Shown here: positions 1 to 10,427 of the stretch, piece by piece | How positions within the stretch are numbered: position 1 is the first letter of the stretch | Layout of the letters: every line of letters begins with the position of its first letter | Origin: Beta vulgaris subsp. vulgaris | Lineage: Eukaryota; Streptophyta; Magnoliopsida; Caryophyllales; Amaranthaceae | Direction: 5' to 3' | DNA length: 64,000 nt | Assembly (NCBI RefSeq): GCF_026745355.1 | Contig: NC_079206.1 | Location: 9,510,031-9,574,030 of the forward strand | Program-made: the position numbers and the translations under genes | Notes under the pieces: generated by a model | Seen by the model: only the letters and a program-made list of their open reading frames with translations | What the model was told of the DNA's origin: nothing | Databases searched by the model: none

Positions 1-808
1 TGTTCTAATTTTTCATTGTTAATTTTTAAAACGAGCATGATTTATTTAAGTCAAATAAGCAATTAGGGGACACATGTTTTAGCCATTTTTTAAAACTTTG
101 TTTTTGTTTACACATTTGAGTTAAAATACTTACATAAATAATCCTTTTATTTCATACTTGATGCAGGTCATTTTAGAAAACCAATAGAAGCCTCTAATTT
201 ATATAAAGTTATGAATTTTCTCTTTTCTTTCGTCTTACATACAATTTTAGATTAAAAATTGAAAATTATGTGAAATCATATATTCAACTACATATAAGAA
301 ACTAAAAATGAAAATAATAAGTAATAAATAAGCGTATATTAAAACCTTTGTCTATGATTTTTTTTTGGATATATTTGGATTCTAAATGAAAGGTGGGTAA
401 ATGATAAGTTCATCAAAAATGTAAAACCACCAACTTATACTATTAAAGCTCGATTCTGTTCAACTCATTTAAACTTATTTCAAAGATAATAAGTTCTGAT
501 AAAATAAGATAAAATCAGTAACTAAAAACAAAATTAAGATGGAATATGAAAATGAAAAAACTAAACCATCTCAATTTAAGTGAATATAATTTTAGATTTT
601 TATAATTAAGATAACAAGATTAATAGTCAACTCTAGTTATTTGAGTACCTTAAATATTTCAATTCTAGTCACTTGAGGTAGTTGTAGTTGGTCTTGTAAT
701 AAACCATCTACTTTTAATATAAAATCAGGCTATGGCCTAAGCTCAATATTATTAATCTATTTAGTTATCAGTTTAATCTATCTAGTGATCAATTTTAATT
801 CATTCAAT
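1..808. other. AT-rich intergenic DNA
   Basis: No convincing gene, repeat array or element end is seen. The stretch is AT-rich with stops in all frames. Confidence 0.5.
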
Positions 809-850
809 CACTAGTGAAAAAAACCCTATCGATTGGTTAAAACGAGCTTA
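809..850 (+). mobile_element. possible CACTA transposon terminus (orphan)
   Basis: The sequence starts CACTAGTGAAAAAAACC and is followed by an ACTGATCC motif about 40 bp inside. Both features match the left end of the complete CACTA element at 40218-41756. No matching opposite end (TTTTT...CACTAGTG) was found nearby, so this is a truncated end or a chance match. Confidence 0.3.
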
Positions 851-864
851 ACTGATCCGAAAAT

Positions 865-1110
865 CAAAGAGAGAGATGATGAGACCAACGATGGTGAGAG
901 AGGAAGAGAGAGGCTAGAGAATAAAAGATGTAGGCTATGGTAAGGGAGGAAGAGAGAGGTAGGTGATGGTGAGAGAGGAAGAGAGAGAGGCCAATGTTAG
1001 AGTTTGATGTAGTGGTAGGTAATGGTAGGAGAGAGGAAGAGAGAAAAGACATAGAGGTAGGCGAATGACAATTAGGGATTTTTTAGAGGAGAAAGGAGGA
1101 GAGAAGATGG
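865..1110. repeat. purine-rich GGTGAGAGAGGAAGAGAGAGG minisatellite
   Basis: Degenerate tandem copies of a unit of roughly 20 to 60 bp built on GGTGAGAGAGGAAGAGAGA. The Ser/Leu/His-rich frame read on the minus strand here is a by-product of the repeat and not a gene. Confidence 0.6.
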
Positions 1111-1946
1111 CTGATTTAAAACTTTAAAAGGCCCAAATGATTACCTGATTTGGTAATCACATTCTTTAATCAATTTAGTGACTAGCTTAATTCATTATGC
1201 AATATTGTTGAGTTATTCTTTGCAATCTTTGTTGTAGTTCGAGATTCAACGAGAAATAAAGGAAGGAGAAGAGAAGGGACGACTAGGTTGGTGCGAAATG
1301 TCTAATAAAAGTATTGTTGAGTTAGAGTGAGATGGAATGGGCTTGTTAGAAGAACATAGGCTAATTGGATTTGTCTAATTTTATATTAAAATTATACTAT
1401 GCCTATTATTATAATATGTGAGGTAGCTGCAAGTGAGTTAACAAACATAACCTTGAAGGAGATCACTCTTTAATTTGTATGTTATGACTTATATTATGAT
1501 TTTCTTTTAATTTCCGATGGATAATGAGCCACTAAGGAAGGTATGGTAGATGTGACGATTCTATCCTAGAGTTTAAATATGCCAATCTCATAACATCTTA
1601 CCACCTTAGCCCATATAACACTTTGTAGATTCTCCTTCTGTATTTTTTTTATCTTTCACATTTGGAATCTTGTAACTATTTATAGTAGTTGTTATCTTCT
1701 AAATACTTTTAAACAAACATGAAAAAGTATAGTCATATGTGGTCCTGTTTGATTCATCACAATGAGTAGTTTATTTATATTCAATTGTTATAATTTTTAC
1801 TAATCTGTTATCAAATATATTTAGGATTAATTCGTGAATTATAAATGCGCAAAATGAAGGTGGAAAAGATAAAAAAAATACAAATGGAGTATTATGGGGA
1901 TTTTCTTTATTTCTATAAAAGATGACTATTTAGTTTGATAGCATAC
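1111..1946. other. intergenic DNA, nothing recognised
   Basis: AT-rich, stops in all frames. The segment at about 1172-1210 weakly repeats 772-810 in direct orientation. No element ends are clear. Confidence 0.4.
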
Positions 1947-2095
1947 TTTTTTTGGGGAAGCGCCAACTAGGGATCTCATGGTAAGATGAAAAGTTCTGCC
2001 ATACCGGAATCTCTCGCAGTTCAATTCGACGTGGTATACGGGCCACTTTGAGAGTGGAGGATGGTAAGGGGAGATACTCTCCTAAAGTGCCCTTA

Positions 2096-3004
2096 GAGCA
2101 TGTACAATGGGTGGATGGGTTGGTTTTAATTGGTCTTTGAGTTTTTTTCTTTCTTTCTCCTTTCCTCCTTCTTCATATCCCACTAAACTCCCACCAACTC
2201 ATCTTTTTTTTTTTTTTTCTCACAATGGTTTGGTTGGTCTTACTTGGTTTTTCTATTTCTCTCTCCTACTTTTACCAAGCCCCAAAATATTCTCTCTCTT
2301 CTTCTACTTGTATTTTTATATGAAATAGATGATTTCAATTAATAAAAGCTAATTAGATTACGTTAAATTAATTACGATAAATTAAATTACGTTACAAGCT
2401 AATTAGCTTACGTTAAATTAAATTAGCTAATTAGCTTACGTTAAATTAAATTACGTTAACTTGACATTATAAATTAAAAAAGGGAACACATTACATAAGA
2501 TAGATAATTTAAAAAACATACATACATGAAAATTTAGTGAGATGTGAATTTTGTGGGGTTTGGATTAGTTTGGGAGTAATTGGATTATTGAATCCATAAT
2601 ATTGGCTTAGTATAAGTAATATAGGTAGGAGAGAGTAATTAGAAAATTAGGCTGGGAAGAAGTTTGGTAAAATATATGAAATTTGGACTCAATTTATAGA
2701 TAAAAATATTTTATACGCGTTATTGTAATTTTTTTTTAAAAATAATAAGCTGACTTTTTTTATTAACATTACAAAATTTAGAACGTTGCAAATTAAAGGA
2801 AAGAGTGTTATAGACAAAAATGTCAAGTGGCGCGCTATCATTAGAGAGTCATTGGAGACATGCACTCCATCCGAGGTGCTGCTAGTCTGGAAATTAAATC
2901 AAGACCAACCAACTCCAAGGGCCAATTGTCCCAATAACAAAGCTAAGTAAAGCTAGCTTTACTTTTTGCTAAACCAACTTAAAACCAAACTATTGTACAT
3001 GCTC
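2096..3004. mobile_element. non-autonomous PIF/Harbinger (Tourist-like) element
   Basis: The ends are inverted repeats: GAGCATGTACAATGG at the left, and the complement of CTATTGTACATGCTC at the right. A TTA duplication flanks them at 2093-2095 and 3005-3007, the target preference of PIF/Harbinger. No transposase is present. The inside is AT-rich and carries short repeats of TTACGTTAAATTAAATTA at about 2341-2460. It inserted into the SINE at 1947-3070. Confidence 0.7.
2341..2460. repeat. short AT-rich tandem repeats (GCTAATTAGCTTACGTTAAATTAA)
   Basis: Several imperfect copies of a GCTAATTAG + TTACGTTAAATTAA unit lie in tandem inside the Tourist-like element. Confidence 0.6.
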
Positions 3005-3088
3005 TTAGTGGGGGATTTAACCCCGAGATTGAAAAATTTTGTCCATACCACTAGGCAAGCTTAGCTTGGTGGTTAATAGCAGACTAGC

Positions 3089-3136
3089 AGTACATAATAC
3101 ATAGCAATACATACATAATACATAGCAATACATGTC
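3089..3136. repeat. short ACATACATAATACATAGCAAT repeat
   Basis: Two to three tandem copies of a unit of about 20 bp, directly outside the SINE. Confidence 0.6.
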
Positions 3137-3395
3137 ATTATTGTACAATACAGAAGGTACGCTTCGGTGGAGGTGTAGCAGTATTATATTGGACATGGTA
3201 TGATGATTAGGTTATAATGAGGAACTGAGAAGATCTATAAAGTGCATAAGAATGTTGAAGATTTAACCTAGAGATCACTTTCGTATCAACAAACAAGAGA
3301 GAGAAGAGAAAAGTATAGGGAGCGTGATACAGCTTTTACAAACTAGATTACCACCACTTACTTACTTAACTACCCATGGTTTTCTTCAAATTTTT

Positions 3396-3727
3396 TGAAA
3401 ACATAGCTTAAGCTACTGGTTTTCTCAATGTATTGCACTAAATGATCAGATCTTTTCATTCATTTTTCTTGTGTCCCTTACAACCTTAGACTCATGCCTT
3501 TTATAGGCTACAAGACATAAACCTAGCTGAGAATTACAGCCATTCACAGAGTGACACTTAATTACATAAGCAAACAAAATAACGGGACCACAGTAATCAT
3601 AGGGTACAACTACCAATAATGATTTACTGTCACTGATCATTGTGCAGAGATGCAGAGGTAGTGGAAGAGCACACCCTTCTGCCTTAGACACTATGTGGAC
3701 TGGACCTTATACCATAGTGTCACAATA
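3396..3727 (-). repeat. 3' LTR of the copia element
   Basis: Identical to the right-hand copy. In element sense it begins TATTGTGACAC and ends TTTTCA. The start is fixed by the polypurine tract at 3728-3736 and by the 5-bp target duplication. Confidence 0.9.
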
Positions 3728-3738
3728 CTCCCCCTCAA
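3728..3738 (-). other. polypurine tract of the copia element
   Basis: On the minus strand it reads TTGAGGGGGAG and lies directly against the 3' LTR. It primes plus-strand DNA synthesis in copia elements. The gag-pol stop codon TGA (3735-3737) lies inside it. Confidence 0.85.
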
Positions 3739-6700
3739 GAGGTGAGTGAATGAGGAGAATGAACTCCCATCTTGGACAATAAGTACCTATGCTGCTCAGT
3801 AGATAGAATTTTTGTAAGGACATCTGCCAGTTGCTGTGAGGTAGAAGTATAGGCAGGAGTGATAACACCTTCTTCAGCTTTGTCCCTAATAAAGTGACAG
3901 TCAATTTCAACATGTTTAGTTCTATCATGGTGCACAGGATTAGCTGCAATAGCTAGAGCAGCTTGGTTGTCACAAAAAATAGGTGTGGAGCTGAGATTGT
4001 TCAGGCCTAGTTCTTTAAGTAATTGTTTGACCCACAGCACTTCACACACTGTCATGGCCATAGACCTATACTCAGCTTCAGCAGTGGACCTAGCTACCAC
4101 AGATTGCTTTTTGGACTTCCATGCAATTGGAGACTTCCCTAACATGATGCAAAATCCAGTAGTAGACCTCCTTGTATTGGGGCATCCTGCCCAGTCACTG
4201 TCACAATAAGCCTGAAGTCTAGCAGCTGTTTGAGTAGCTAGAAGAATGCCTTGAGTAGGGGACCCTGCCAAGTACCTTAGAACTCTCTTGGCTGCCTGAA
4301 AATGGACAGAGGTAGGGCTCTGCATAAACTGACTTAACACATGAACTGTGTAAGTGATGTCAGGTCTGGTGATAGTTAAGTAAATTAACTTCCCAACAAG
4401 CCTTTGATATGGCTCAGGATGAGGCAGAGGTGTTCCTGAAGTGTTGAGAAGCTTCACATGTGTATCCATAGGCAGCTTCAAAGGTCTGCACTTGAGCATA
4501 TCATATTGTCTTAAGAGATCAGTCACATACTTCTTTTGAGACAAAAAAAATCCATCAGCACTTCTATCCACCTCTATCCCTAAGAAATAGCTGAGTTCAC
4601 CCATGTCTTTCATCTTGAACTCTTTGCATAAAACTTGTTTGGCTGCAAGAATTGCTGCCATGCTATTCCCAGTCAATATGAGGTCATCAACATATGCTAG
4701 AATAGCTGTGAACCTTCCCTCAGCAGCTTTAGTGAATAGTGAGTAATCACTCTTTGATTGACTGAAACCATTTTCTTTCAAAACTGAGCTTAGTTTTGCA
4801 AACCATTGCCTAGGTGCTTGCTTGAGCCCATATAGAGACTTCAAGAGCTTGCACACCTTGGTTGATTCTTTCTTAGACTGAAGTTGCTCCCCCTGAGCCT
4901 GAACATCAAATCTAAAGCCTTTCCCTCCATACCCAGGTGGTAGTTTCATGTAGACATCTTCTTCAAGCTTTCCATGTAGGAAAGCATTTTTTACATCCAT
5001 CTGGTGAGCAAACCAGCCTTGAATAGATGCTACTGCAAGTAGAGATCTCACAGTTGTCAACTTTGCCACAGGAGCAAAAGTTTCATAGTAGTCAACCCCA
5101 TATTGTTGCCTGTTCCCATGGATTACAAGCCTAGACTTGTATCTTTTGCTCTTTCTTTGAGGATCAAACTTGGTTGTATATAACCATTTACATCCTATTG
5201 CATGTTTACCAGGTGGTAGATCCATTATTTCCCATGTATTGTTTTCCTCCAGTGCCTCCAATTCCTCATTCATGGCTTGTAGCCATTCACCATGTTCAGC
5301 AGCTTCTTTGAAGCTTTTAGGGTCACATCCATCAGTCACACAGCTCATAAGACAAGTGAATTTTGAAGTAACTTGAGCTTGACTCACCTTCTGAACACAC
5401 CCAGCTGTCACCTGATAGTCTGAGTGCCAAGTAGGTGGCTTGGTGACCCTACTTGACCTTCTTGGAGGTGTGACCACAGGTGAAGTCTCTTCTGTTGCTG
5501 AATCCTCTGTTGTGTGTTCCTCTTCATACTCTCCTTCTCCACTAGGCTCATTATCTTCTTCCCACTGAAGTGAAGTGTGCTGCTGATTGAGCTTACTAAC
5601 ATCTCTGGAAGATGTTTCAACTGAGTGAATGACATGATAAGGGTATATTGCTTCATAAAATTTTACATCCCTTGATACAAAGGATACCCCAGTTAGCAAA
5701 TTATGTAGCTTGTATCCCTTCTGAGTCATTGAGTACCCCAGGAACACACATGGAACACCTCTTGCTTGAAACTTATCCTGCCTTCTTTCTGGGTTGTAAG
5801 CAAATGCAAGACATCCAAAGGACTTCAGTTGCTTGTAGTCTGGTGTCTTGTTATGTAGAGCTTCATATGGGCTCTTGCCCTCAAGGATAGGACTAGGAAG
5901 CCTATTAGTGATGTGAGTTGCAGTCATCACACAATCACCCCAAAACTGCAAAGCCAAACCTGCATGAAACCTTAGAGCCCTTGCCATCTCCAGAATATTC
6001 CTATGTTTTCTTTCAGCTCGACCATTTTGTTGTGGTCTGTCCACACAAGATGTCTGATGAATGATACCCATTTTATCAAACAGTGGCTTACACTTTTTAT
6101 CTTCAAATTCCAGAGCATTGTCTGACCTGATGATTTTCACTCTCCTTTCATACTGTGTTTCAGCCATGTTCACAAACTTCTGTATTGCTTCAAAGGCTTC
6201 AGATTTATATTGAAGTAAATGCACCCAGGTGACCCTTGTGTTATCATCAACAAGAGTCAGGAAATATCTATATTTTCCTTTATAGCTCACCCTGTATGGA
6301 CCCCAGGTGTCAATATGAATCAAGTCAAATGGGTATTTTGCCCTTGATTCACTCTTAGTGTATGGAAGTTTTGTAAATTTTGCAAGAGGACAGGACAAAC
6401 AGACATCTTGACACTCACCCTTCACCTTAATCTCTTTGATCATGGCCAATTTTTTCATAGGGGCATGACCTAGTCTATGATGCCACAATGTTTCCCTACT
6501 CAACTTCTGAACACCTTTTATCACACTAGGAACCTCATTATGAACATCAGCCTTACAAGCAATCTTCCTTCCTTGACTACTACTCAGTTTAAGAGCCTGA
6601 TGTTTAAGCTTACTCAGACTACTTTCAACTGTCTCATTTAGAAGATAATACAAGCCATACTCCTCCTTGCCTATTCCTTTCACTTCACCACTTTTCTTAT

Positions 6701-8096
6701 CTTGTATAATGCAATATTTATCACAGAACACAGTTTTACAATCCATATCTTGGCACAATTTATTAATAGACAATAAATTATGCTTGAATGAAGGAATATA
6801 CAAGACATTTTTCAGTTTTATATTGTTCTTAAGCACAACATCACCTAGATTAGAGATTTTTGAGGTTTCTCCCGTAGGTAAGTTGATCAAAGAATTTCCC
6901 TTACACACAGACACATTTCTCAAAATGTTAATTTTTCCTGTCATATGATCAGATGCTCCTGAATCCAAGATCCAGTCATCATTTGTTTTCATAGTATCAA
7001 CAAAATGACAGTACACCATACCTGAGTAACTTTCATCCATTTCATCATCTGTTTCTCCACCTTTAGATGGTGTTGGAAGGAGCCTAAGGAGTTGCTCCAG
7101 TTGTTGAGCTGTGATAGTGGTTTCTCCACTTGCTGCAGAGTTGCTATCACTACTTTGTTGCCCTTGAACATTAGCAGCAACCCTTGTTCCACTTTGCTTT
7201 CCTTTGTTCCACTTCTGATTAGAAAAGCTTCCTTTCCCTTTTCCTTTATACTGAGGTGTGAACTGATTCTTTCCCTTTCCACCTGGAAACCCTATAACAA
7301 ACCAACATTTCTCCCTTGTGTGTCCATTTTTTCCACACACACTGCATTGATTTCCAGTTTGTTCACCAGTAGGTGTTCCTTTGCTGTACATAGCAAGAGT
7401 CTCCCTTTCTTCTTTTACTTGAGACAAGATTTCTCTCTGAGCTTCCTCTTGTTCAAGGTAGCTACAAGCTGTCTCTACAGATGGAAGAGGTGTCATCATG
7501 AGTATTTGACTCCTCTGAGTTCCATATGCCTCATCTAGGCCATTTAGGAACAAGAACAGCTTATGTTCTTCCTTCTGCATAGTGAGAGCTTCCACAAATG
7601 CAGTTACTTCTGCTGTGATAGAAGTGATTGGTGGAAGTGAGTTCAGTGACTCAAGTTCTTCCCAGTAACATCTCATTGTGGTATAATACTCACTCACAGG
7701 TTTTCCTTGTTGCCTCGCTTCATACAAGTCTTTATTAAGTTTATACTTTCTTGAGCCATTTGTTAAAGCAAATCTTTGCTCAAGTTGTCTCCATATTTGA
7801 CCAGCATCACTTACAAACATGACAGACTTCTTAATAGAGTCTGATACAGAGTTTAGAATCCATGATATTATCATGTTGTTACAAGTATCCCATGCCTCAG
7901 CTTTAACTGTGTTACTGGACTCTCTTTTTACAATTCCTGTAACAAACCCAAGCTTTCTCTTAGCTGCTAGGGCAATTTCCATTGATCTTCTCCAAGGTCT
8001 GTAGTTTGCAGATCCTTGTAGCTTCTCAGCAATGATGAAATTTGTTCCATCAGAGGGATGAAGGTATAGAGGACTGGTCACCTCTATGGTGGTCAT
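3735..8096 (-). CDS. copia gag-pol polyprotein (RE1-like)
   Basis: A single 1453-codon frame encodes every copia domain in order. First is an N-terminal gag of the UBN2/Retrotran_gag type, then a CCHC zinc knuckle (CSVCGKNGHTREKC, about residue 250). Next come an aspartic protease with WILDSGASDH, and the GAG-pre-integrase with HHCC zinc finger (LWHHRLGH ... CLSC). The integrase core follows (HIDTWGPY, RSDNALEFED, PQQNGRAERKH). Last are the reverse transcriptase with catalytic YVDD and the RNase H (CDSDWAGC, STAEAEY, RTKHVEID). The start is the first ATG after the tRNA-Met binding site and is followed by the usual gag N terminus. No stop or frameshift interrupts it. The protein would package its RNA, copy it and integrate the DNA. 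It is encoded antisense to the MYC-like gene. Confidence 0.95.
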   Translation of the reverse strand: MTTIEVTSPLYLHPSDGTNFIIAEKLQGSANYRPWRRSMEIALAAKRKLGFVTGIVKRESSNTVKAEAWDTCNNMIISWILNSVSDSIKKSVMFVSDAGQIWRQLEQRFALTNGSRKYKLNKDLYEARQQGKPVSEYYTTMRCYWEELESLNSLPPITSITAEVTAFVEALTMQKEEHKLFLFLNGLDEAYGTQRSQILMMTPLPSVETACSYLEQEEAQREILSQVKEERETLAMYSKGTPTGEQTGNQCSVCGKNGHTREKCWFVIGFPGGKGKNQFTPQYKGKGKGSFSNQKWNKGKQSGTRVAANVQGQQSSDSNSAASGETTITAQQLEQLLRLLPTPSKGGETDDEMDESYSGMVYCHFVDTMKTNDDWILDSGASDHMTGKINILRNVSVCKGNSLINLPTGETSKISNLGDVVLKNNIKLKNVLYIPSFKHNLLSINKLCQDMDCKTVFCDKYCIIQDKKSGEVKGIGKEEYGLYYLLNETVESSLSKLKHQALKLSSSQGRKIACKADVHNEVPSVIKGVQKLSRETLWHHRLGHAPMKKLAMIKEIKVKGECQDVCLSCPLAKFTKLPYTKSESRAKYPFDLIHIDTWGPYRVSYKGKYRYFLTLVDDNTRVTWVHLLQYKSEAFEAIQKFVNMAETQYERRVKIIRSDNALEFEDKKCKPLFDKMGIIHQTSCVDRPQQNGRAERKHRNILEMARALRFHAGLALQFWGDCVMTATHITNRLPSPILEGKSPYEALHNKTPDYKQLKSFGCLAFAYNPERRQDKFQARGVPCVFLGYSMTQKGYKLHNLLTGVSFVSRDVKFYEAIYPYHVIHSVETSSRDVSKLNQQHTSLQWEEDNEPSGEGEYEEEHTTEDSATEETSPVVTPPRRSSRVTKPPTWHSDYQVTAGCVQKVSQAQVTSKFTCLMSCVTDGCDPKSFKEAAEHGEWLQAMNEELEALEENNTWEIMDLPPGKHAIGCKWLYTTKFDPQRKSKRYKSRLVIHGNRQQYGVDYYETFAPVAKLTTVRSLLAVASIQGWFAHQMDVKNAFLHGKLEEDVYMKLPPGYGGKGFRFDVQAQGEQLQSKKESTKVCKLLKSLYGLKQAPRQWFAKLSSVLKENGFSQSKSDYSLFTKAAEGRFTAILAYVDDLILTGNSMAAILAAKQVLCKEFKMKDMGELSYFLGIEVDRSADGFFLSQKKYVTDLLRQYDMLKCRPLKLPMDTHVKLLNTSGTPLPHPEPYQRLVGKLIYLTITRPDITYTVHVLSQFMQSPTSVHFQAAKRVLRYLAGSPTQGILLATQTAARLQAYCDSDWAGCPNTRRSTTGFCIMLGKSPIAWKSKKQSVVARSTAEAEYRSMAMTVCEVLWVKQLLKELGLNNLSSTPIFCDNQAALAIAANPVHHDRTKHVEIDCHFIRDKAEEGVITPAYTSTSQQLADVLTKILSTEQHRYLLSKMGVHSPHSLTS

Positions 8097-8199
8097 ATCT
8101 TTTTTCTTCTTTCTAGCTATTTTACTGAGAGGTGGTACTTTTGTGGTTTATATTGTTATACTGATTCTCCAGGAAATAGTGCAAAGTATTTCGTAACCT

Positions 8200-8212
8200 G
8201 GCTCTGATACCA
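8200..8212 (-). other. primer binding site (initiator tRNA-Met)
   Basis: On the minus strand TGGTATCAGAGCC directly follows the 5' LTR. This is the standard complement to the 3' end of plant initiator tRNA-Met used by copia elements. Confidence 0.9.
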
Positions 8213-8544
8213 TGAAAACATAGCTTAAGCTACTGGTTTTCTCAATGTATTGCACTAAATGATCAGATCTTTTCATTCATTTTTCTTGTGTCCCTTACAA
8301 CCTTAGACTCATGCCTTTTATAGGCTACAAGACATAAACCTAGCTGAGAATTACAGCCATTCACAGAGTGACACTTAATTACATAAGCAAACAAAATAAC
8401 GGGACCACAGTAATCATAGGGTACAACTACCAATAATGATTTACTGTCACTGATCATTGTGCAGAGATGCAGAGGTAGTGGAAGAGCACACCCTTCTGCC
8501 TTAGACACTATGTGGACTGGACCTTATACCATAGTGTCACAATA
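8213..8544 (-). repeat. 5' LTR of the copia element
   Basis: Direct copy of 3396-3727 with no difference seen. Carries the promoter of the element. Confidence 0.9.
8316..8322 (-). promoter_or_regulatory. TATA box in the copia 5' LTR
   Basis: On the minus strand the LTR reads GCCTATAAAAGGC, a strong plant TATA box. Transcription would start some 30 bp further on and run through gag-pol. Confidence 0.6.
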
Positions 8545-8549
8545 TTTTT

Positions 8550-10274
8550 GTCTTTTCTCTACACTTTCTTCCTCTTCTATTAGTCCCTTACCACTTTTTG
8601 AACGCCTCCCTTTAATTTGTTCCTGTTCTTCCCTTAATTAATTCTTTCTATCAATTAAAACAAGGATTCCCAAATACAGAAGATATGGAATCAGTGGAGA
8701 TTTGAGGGAGATGATGATGAATTTATGTTGAGGGGAATGTTGTTTGGCTCGACGACACCAATTAATCGTCATTTTATGGCGTTATTAATCTTAAATGGAA
8801 TAAGATTATACATAATTTGTGATGTCGGACCAGGCTTCATTCCCCCCAACTGTTAGCTACTGATGCCCTTTTTCTCTGGTTCAAGAATTCATCTATATAT
8901 ATTACAAGGTAAGTTCGTCGATTGATCCTTTGTATTATTGTATAGCAATGTTGCAATTGTTCTTTTTTGTATAATACTACTTTTATTAGTTTGATATTTA
9001 TGCTCTTTCAAAATTTATCTACTCAGATTATTAACAGATGAACCAATCAAACGATTTTTGTAACAGTTTGGCTTCCGTATGATTTATCGCATGCTAAAAT
9101 GATGGTGCAGCATTAATAATCTCATATATACATTATAACATTATTGAAAATCCAATATGTGCTTGTCAATAACCTCATGTATGCATTAAAAGTAACCCAT
9201 TACAGCCTTAGTAGTTCACTAATTCTTAGCTACAACTTGTATAGCGTGTTGCATAGGAAAAAAAAAGAAGCTCTGATCTAGCAAGCCAGTTTTTTTATTT
9301 CATGATTGCTCTATCATTTTCCTTGGAAGAAATGAAAAAGTTGAATTTAATAAAAAAAGGAAGCAAATCTGAGCATTGTCAGTTTTATACACATGCAGTT
9401 GCTGTTAAGTGTTAACTCTTTTTTTGCCATTTATAGTTGGTTTGATTCTTTGATCCTTTTTTAAGTCCTTTATTTTTGGCATGGGCTTCATAGTAATTTT
9501 TTTCCTAAGCTTATTGTTTTCTGCTCCTTTCATCTTTCAATCTATCCCTCTCCATATACTTCTATCTATGTTTTACTTTTCTGTGCTTCTTAGGGTTTCA
9601 ACAATTGAAAATAGATAGATCTCTAAAGTTCCTCAATTTTGTTACAACTCCAACAAAAATAATTGATTTGCATATATTAATTACTGTTACATGGTTTTAT
9701 GCGACTGCAAGTTTAGAGGTGTGTTTCCTCGATTTTTTTTGATAAATTAAAGTCTTTTCTTGAACTAACTTTAACGTGTGATATATATAACTATATGTTA
9801 CAAAAATGGATAAATTGTTCTTGATCAAACAAGAGTGGGAAGTAGGTGAGGAGCCTATACCAAGTGGATGTTCAATGGAGAACAATTTTCCGAATAGCCT
9901 GCCTCGCCGACTAGCCACTATGTTATCCTTTCATCATCACTCATTCACTTGGTCTGTATGTTGGTGATATAGATTATCTCAGAATTTATTTGATTAGAGA
10001 ATTGGTAAATATGCATTTCTCATCTTGTGTTGTCCAGATTAAATCGCAAAGATCAATTAGAAAGAACATGAAGAAATTTGCTTCAACATAACATGATTTA
10101 GGTTTGCAGCTCTTCTTTTCAATAAGAGTACCATCAAATATTTGAGTATGTAACACACAAAAGTTTTATTTTGCACGTATTGGAGGAAGTTGTTATCTTA
10201 TTCTGTTAACCAAATGATAGCTACATTTGGATCAGACATGTTTTTATGGACATATGACTGATATGACTGATATA
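8550..10274. other. intergenic DNA between copia and hAT elements
   Basis: AT-rich with no credible reading frame. The short frame at 9697-9918 (minus) has no recognisable domain. No element ends were identified. Confidence 0.5.
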
Positions 10275-10427
10275 CCTCCCTCCTTTTAAAGATATTGCAA
10301 CGCACTCTGACTTATACTCTTTGTGCAACTTTGACCTTTAACATCTTTTATTTTAAGGATAATGATCATCGTATTATTATAAAACCAAAGAAGCGTAGTA
10401 CATATTTCATTGTTTGTGTGTTACTGT

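Larger units (their letters stand above)
1947..3070 (-). mobile_element. tRNA-derived SINE interrupted by a Tourist-like element
   Basis: Read on the minus strand, a pol III box A-like TGCCTAGTGG (about 3045-3055) is followed some 30 bp later by a box B-like GGTTAAATCC (about 3015-3025). The body is then interrupted by the element at 2096-3004, resumes at 2092, and ends in an A-run at 1947-1953. Imperfect direct repeats flank it: 1933-1946 and 3071-3084, 11 of 14 bases identical. Its start resembles the younger SINE at 40019. Without the insert the SINE is about 210 bp. Confidence 0.5.
3391..8549 (-). mobile_element. complete, young Ty1/copia LTR retrotransposon
   Basis: Two 332-bp direct LTRs (3396-3727 and 8213-8544) are identical along their whole length as far as I can read. 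A TTTTT duplication flanks them (3391-3395, 8545-8549). The element runs on the minus strand: primer binding site TGGTATCAGAGCC next to the 5' LTR (complement of initiator tRNA-Met, the usual copia primer), one gag-pol frame, then polypurine tract GAGGGGGAG abutting the 3' LTR. Identical LTRs and an unbroken frame mean a very recent insertion that is probably still autonomous. Confidence 0.95.

Noticed and set aside
864..1052. Minus-strand Ser/Leu/His-rich reading frame
   Set aside because: It is the translation of a GAGAGAGG-type minisatellite, with no domain and no promoter.
809..1210. A complete second CACTA element
   Set aside because: Only one end with CACTAGTGAAAAA is present. No inverted partner was found to the right.
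3446..3691. Small frame in the copia LTR (also 8263-8508)
   Set aside because: Found identically in both LTRs, overlaps promoter sequence, and has no domain.
9697..9918. Short minus-strand frame as a gene
   Set aside because: No recognisable domain, no conserved neighbours, and composition like the surrounding non-coding DNA.
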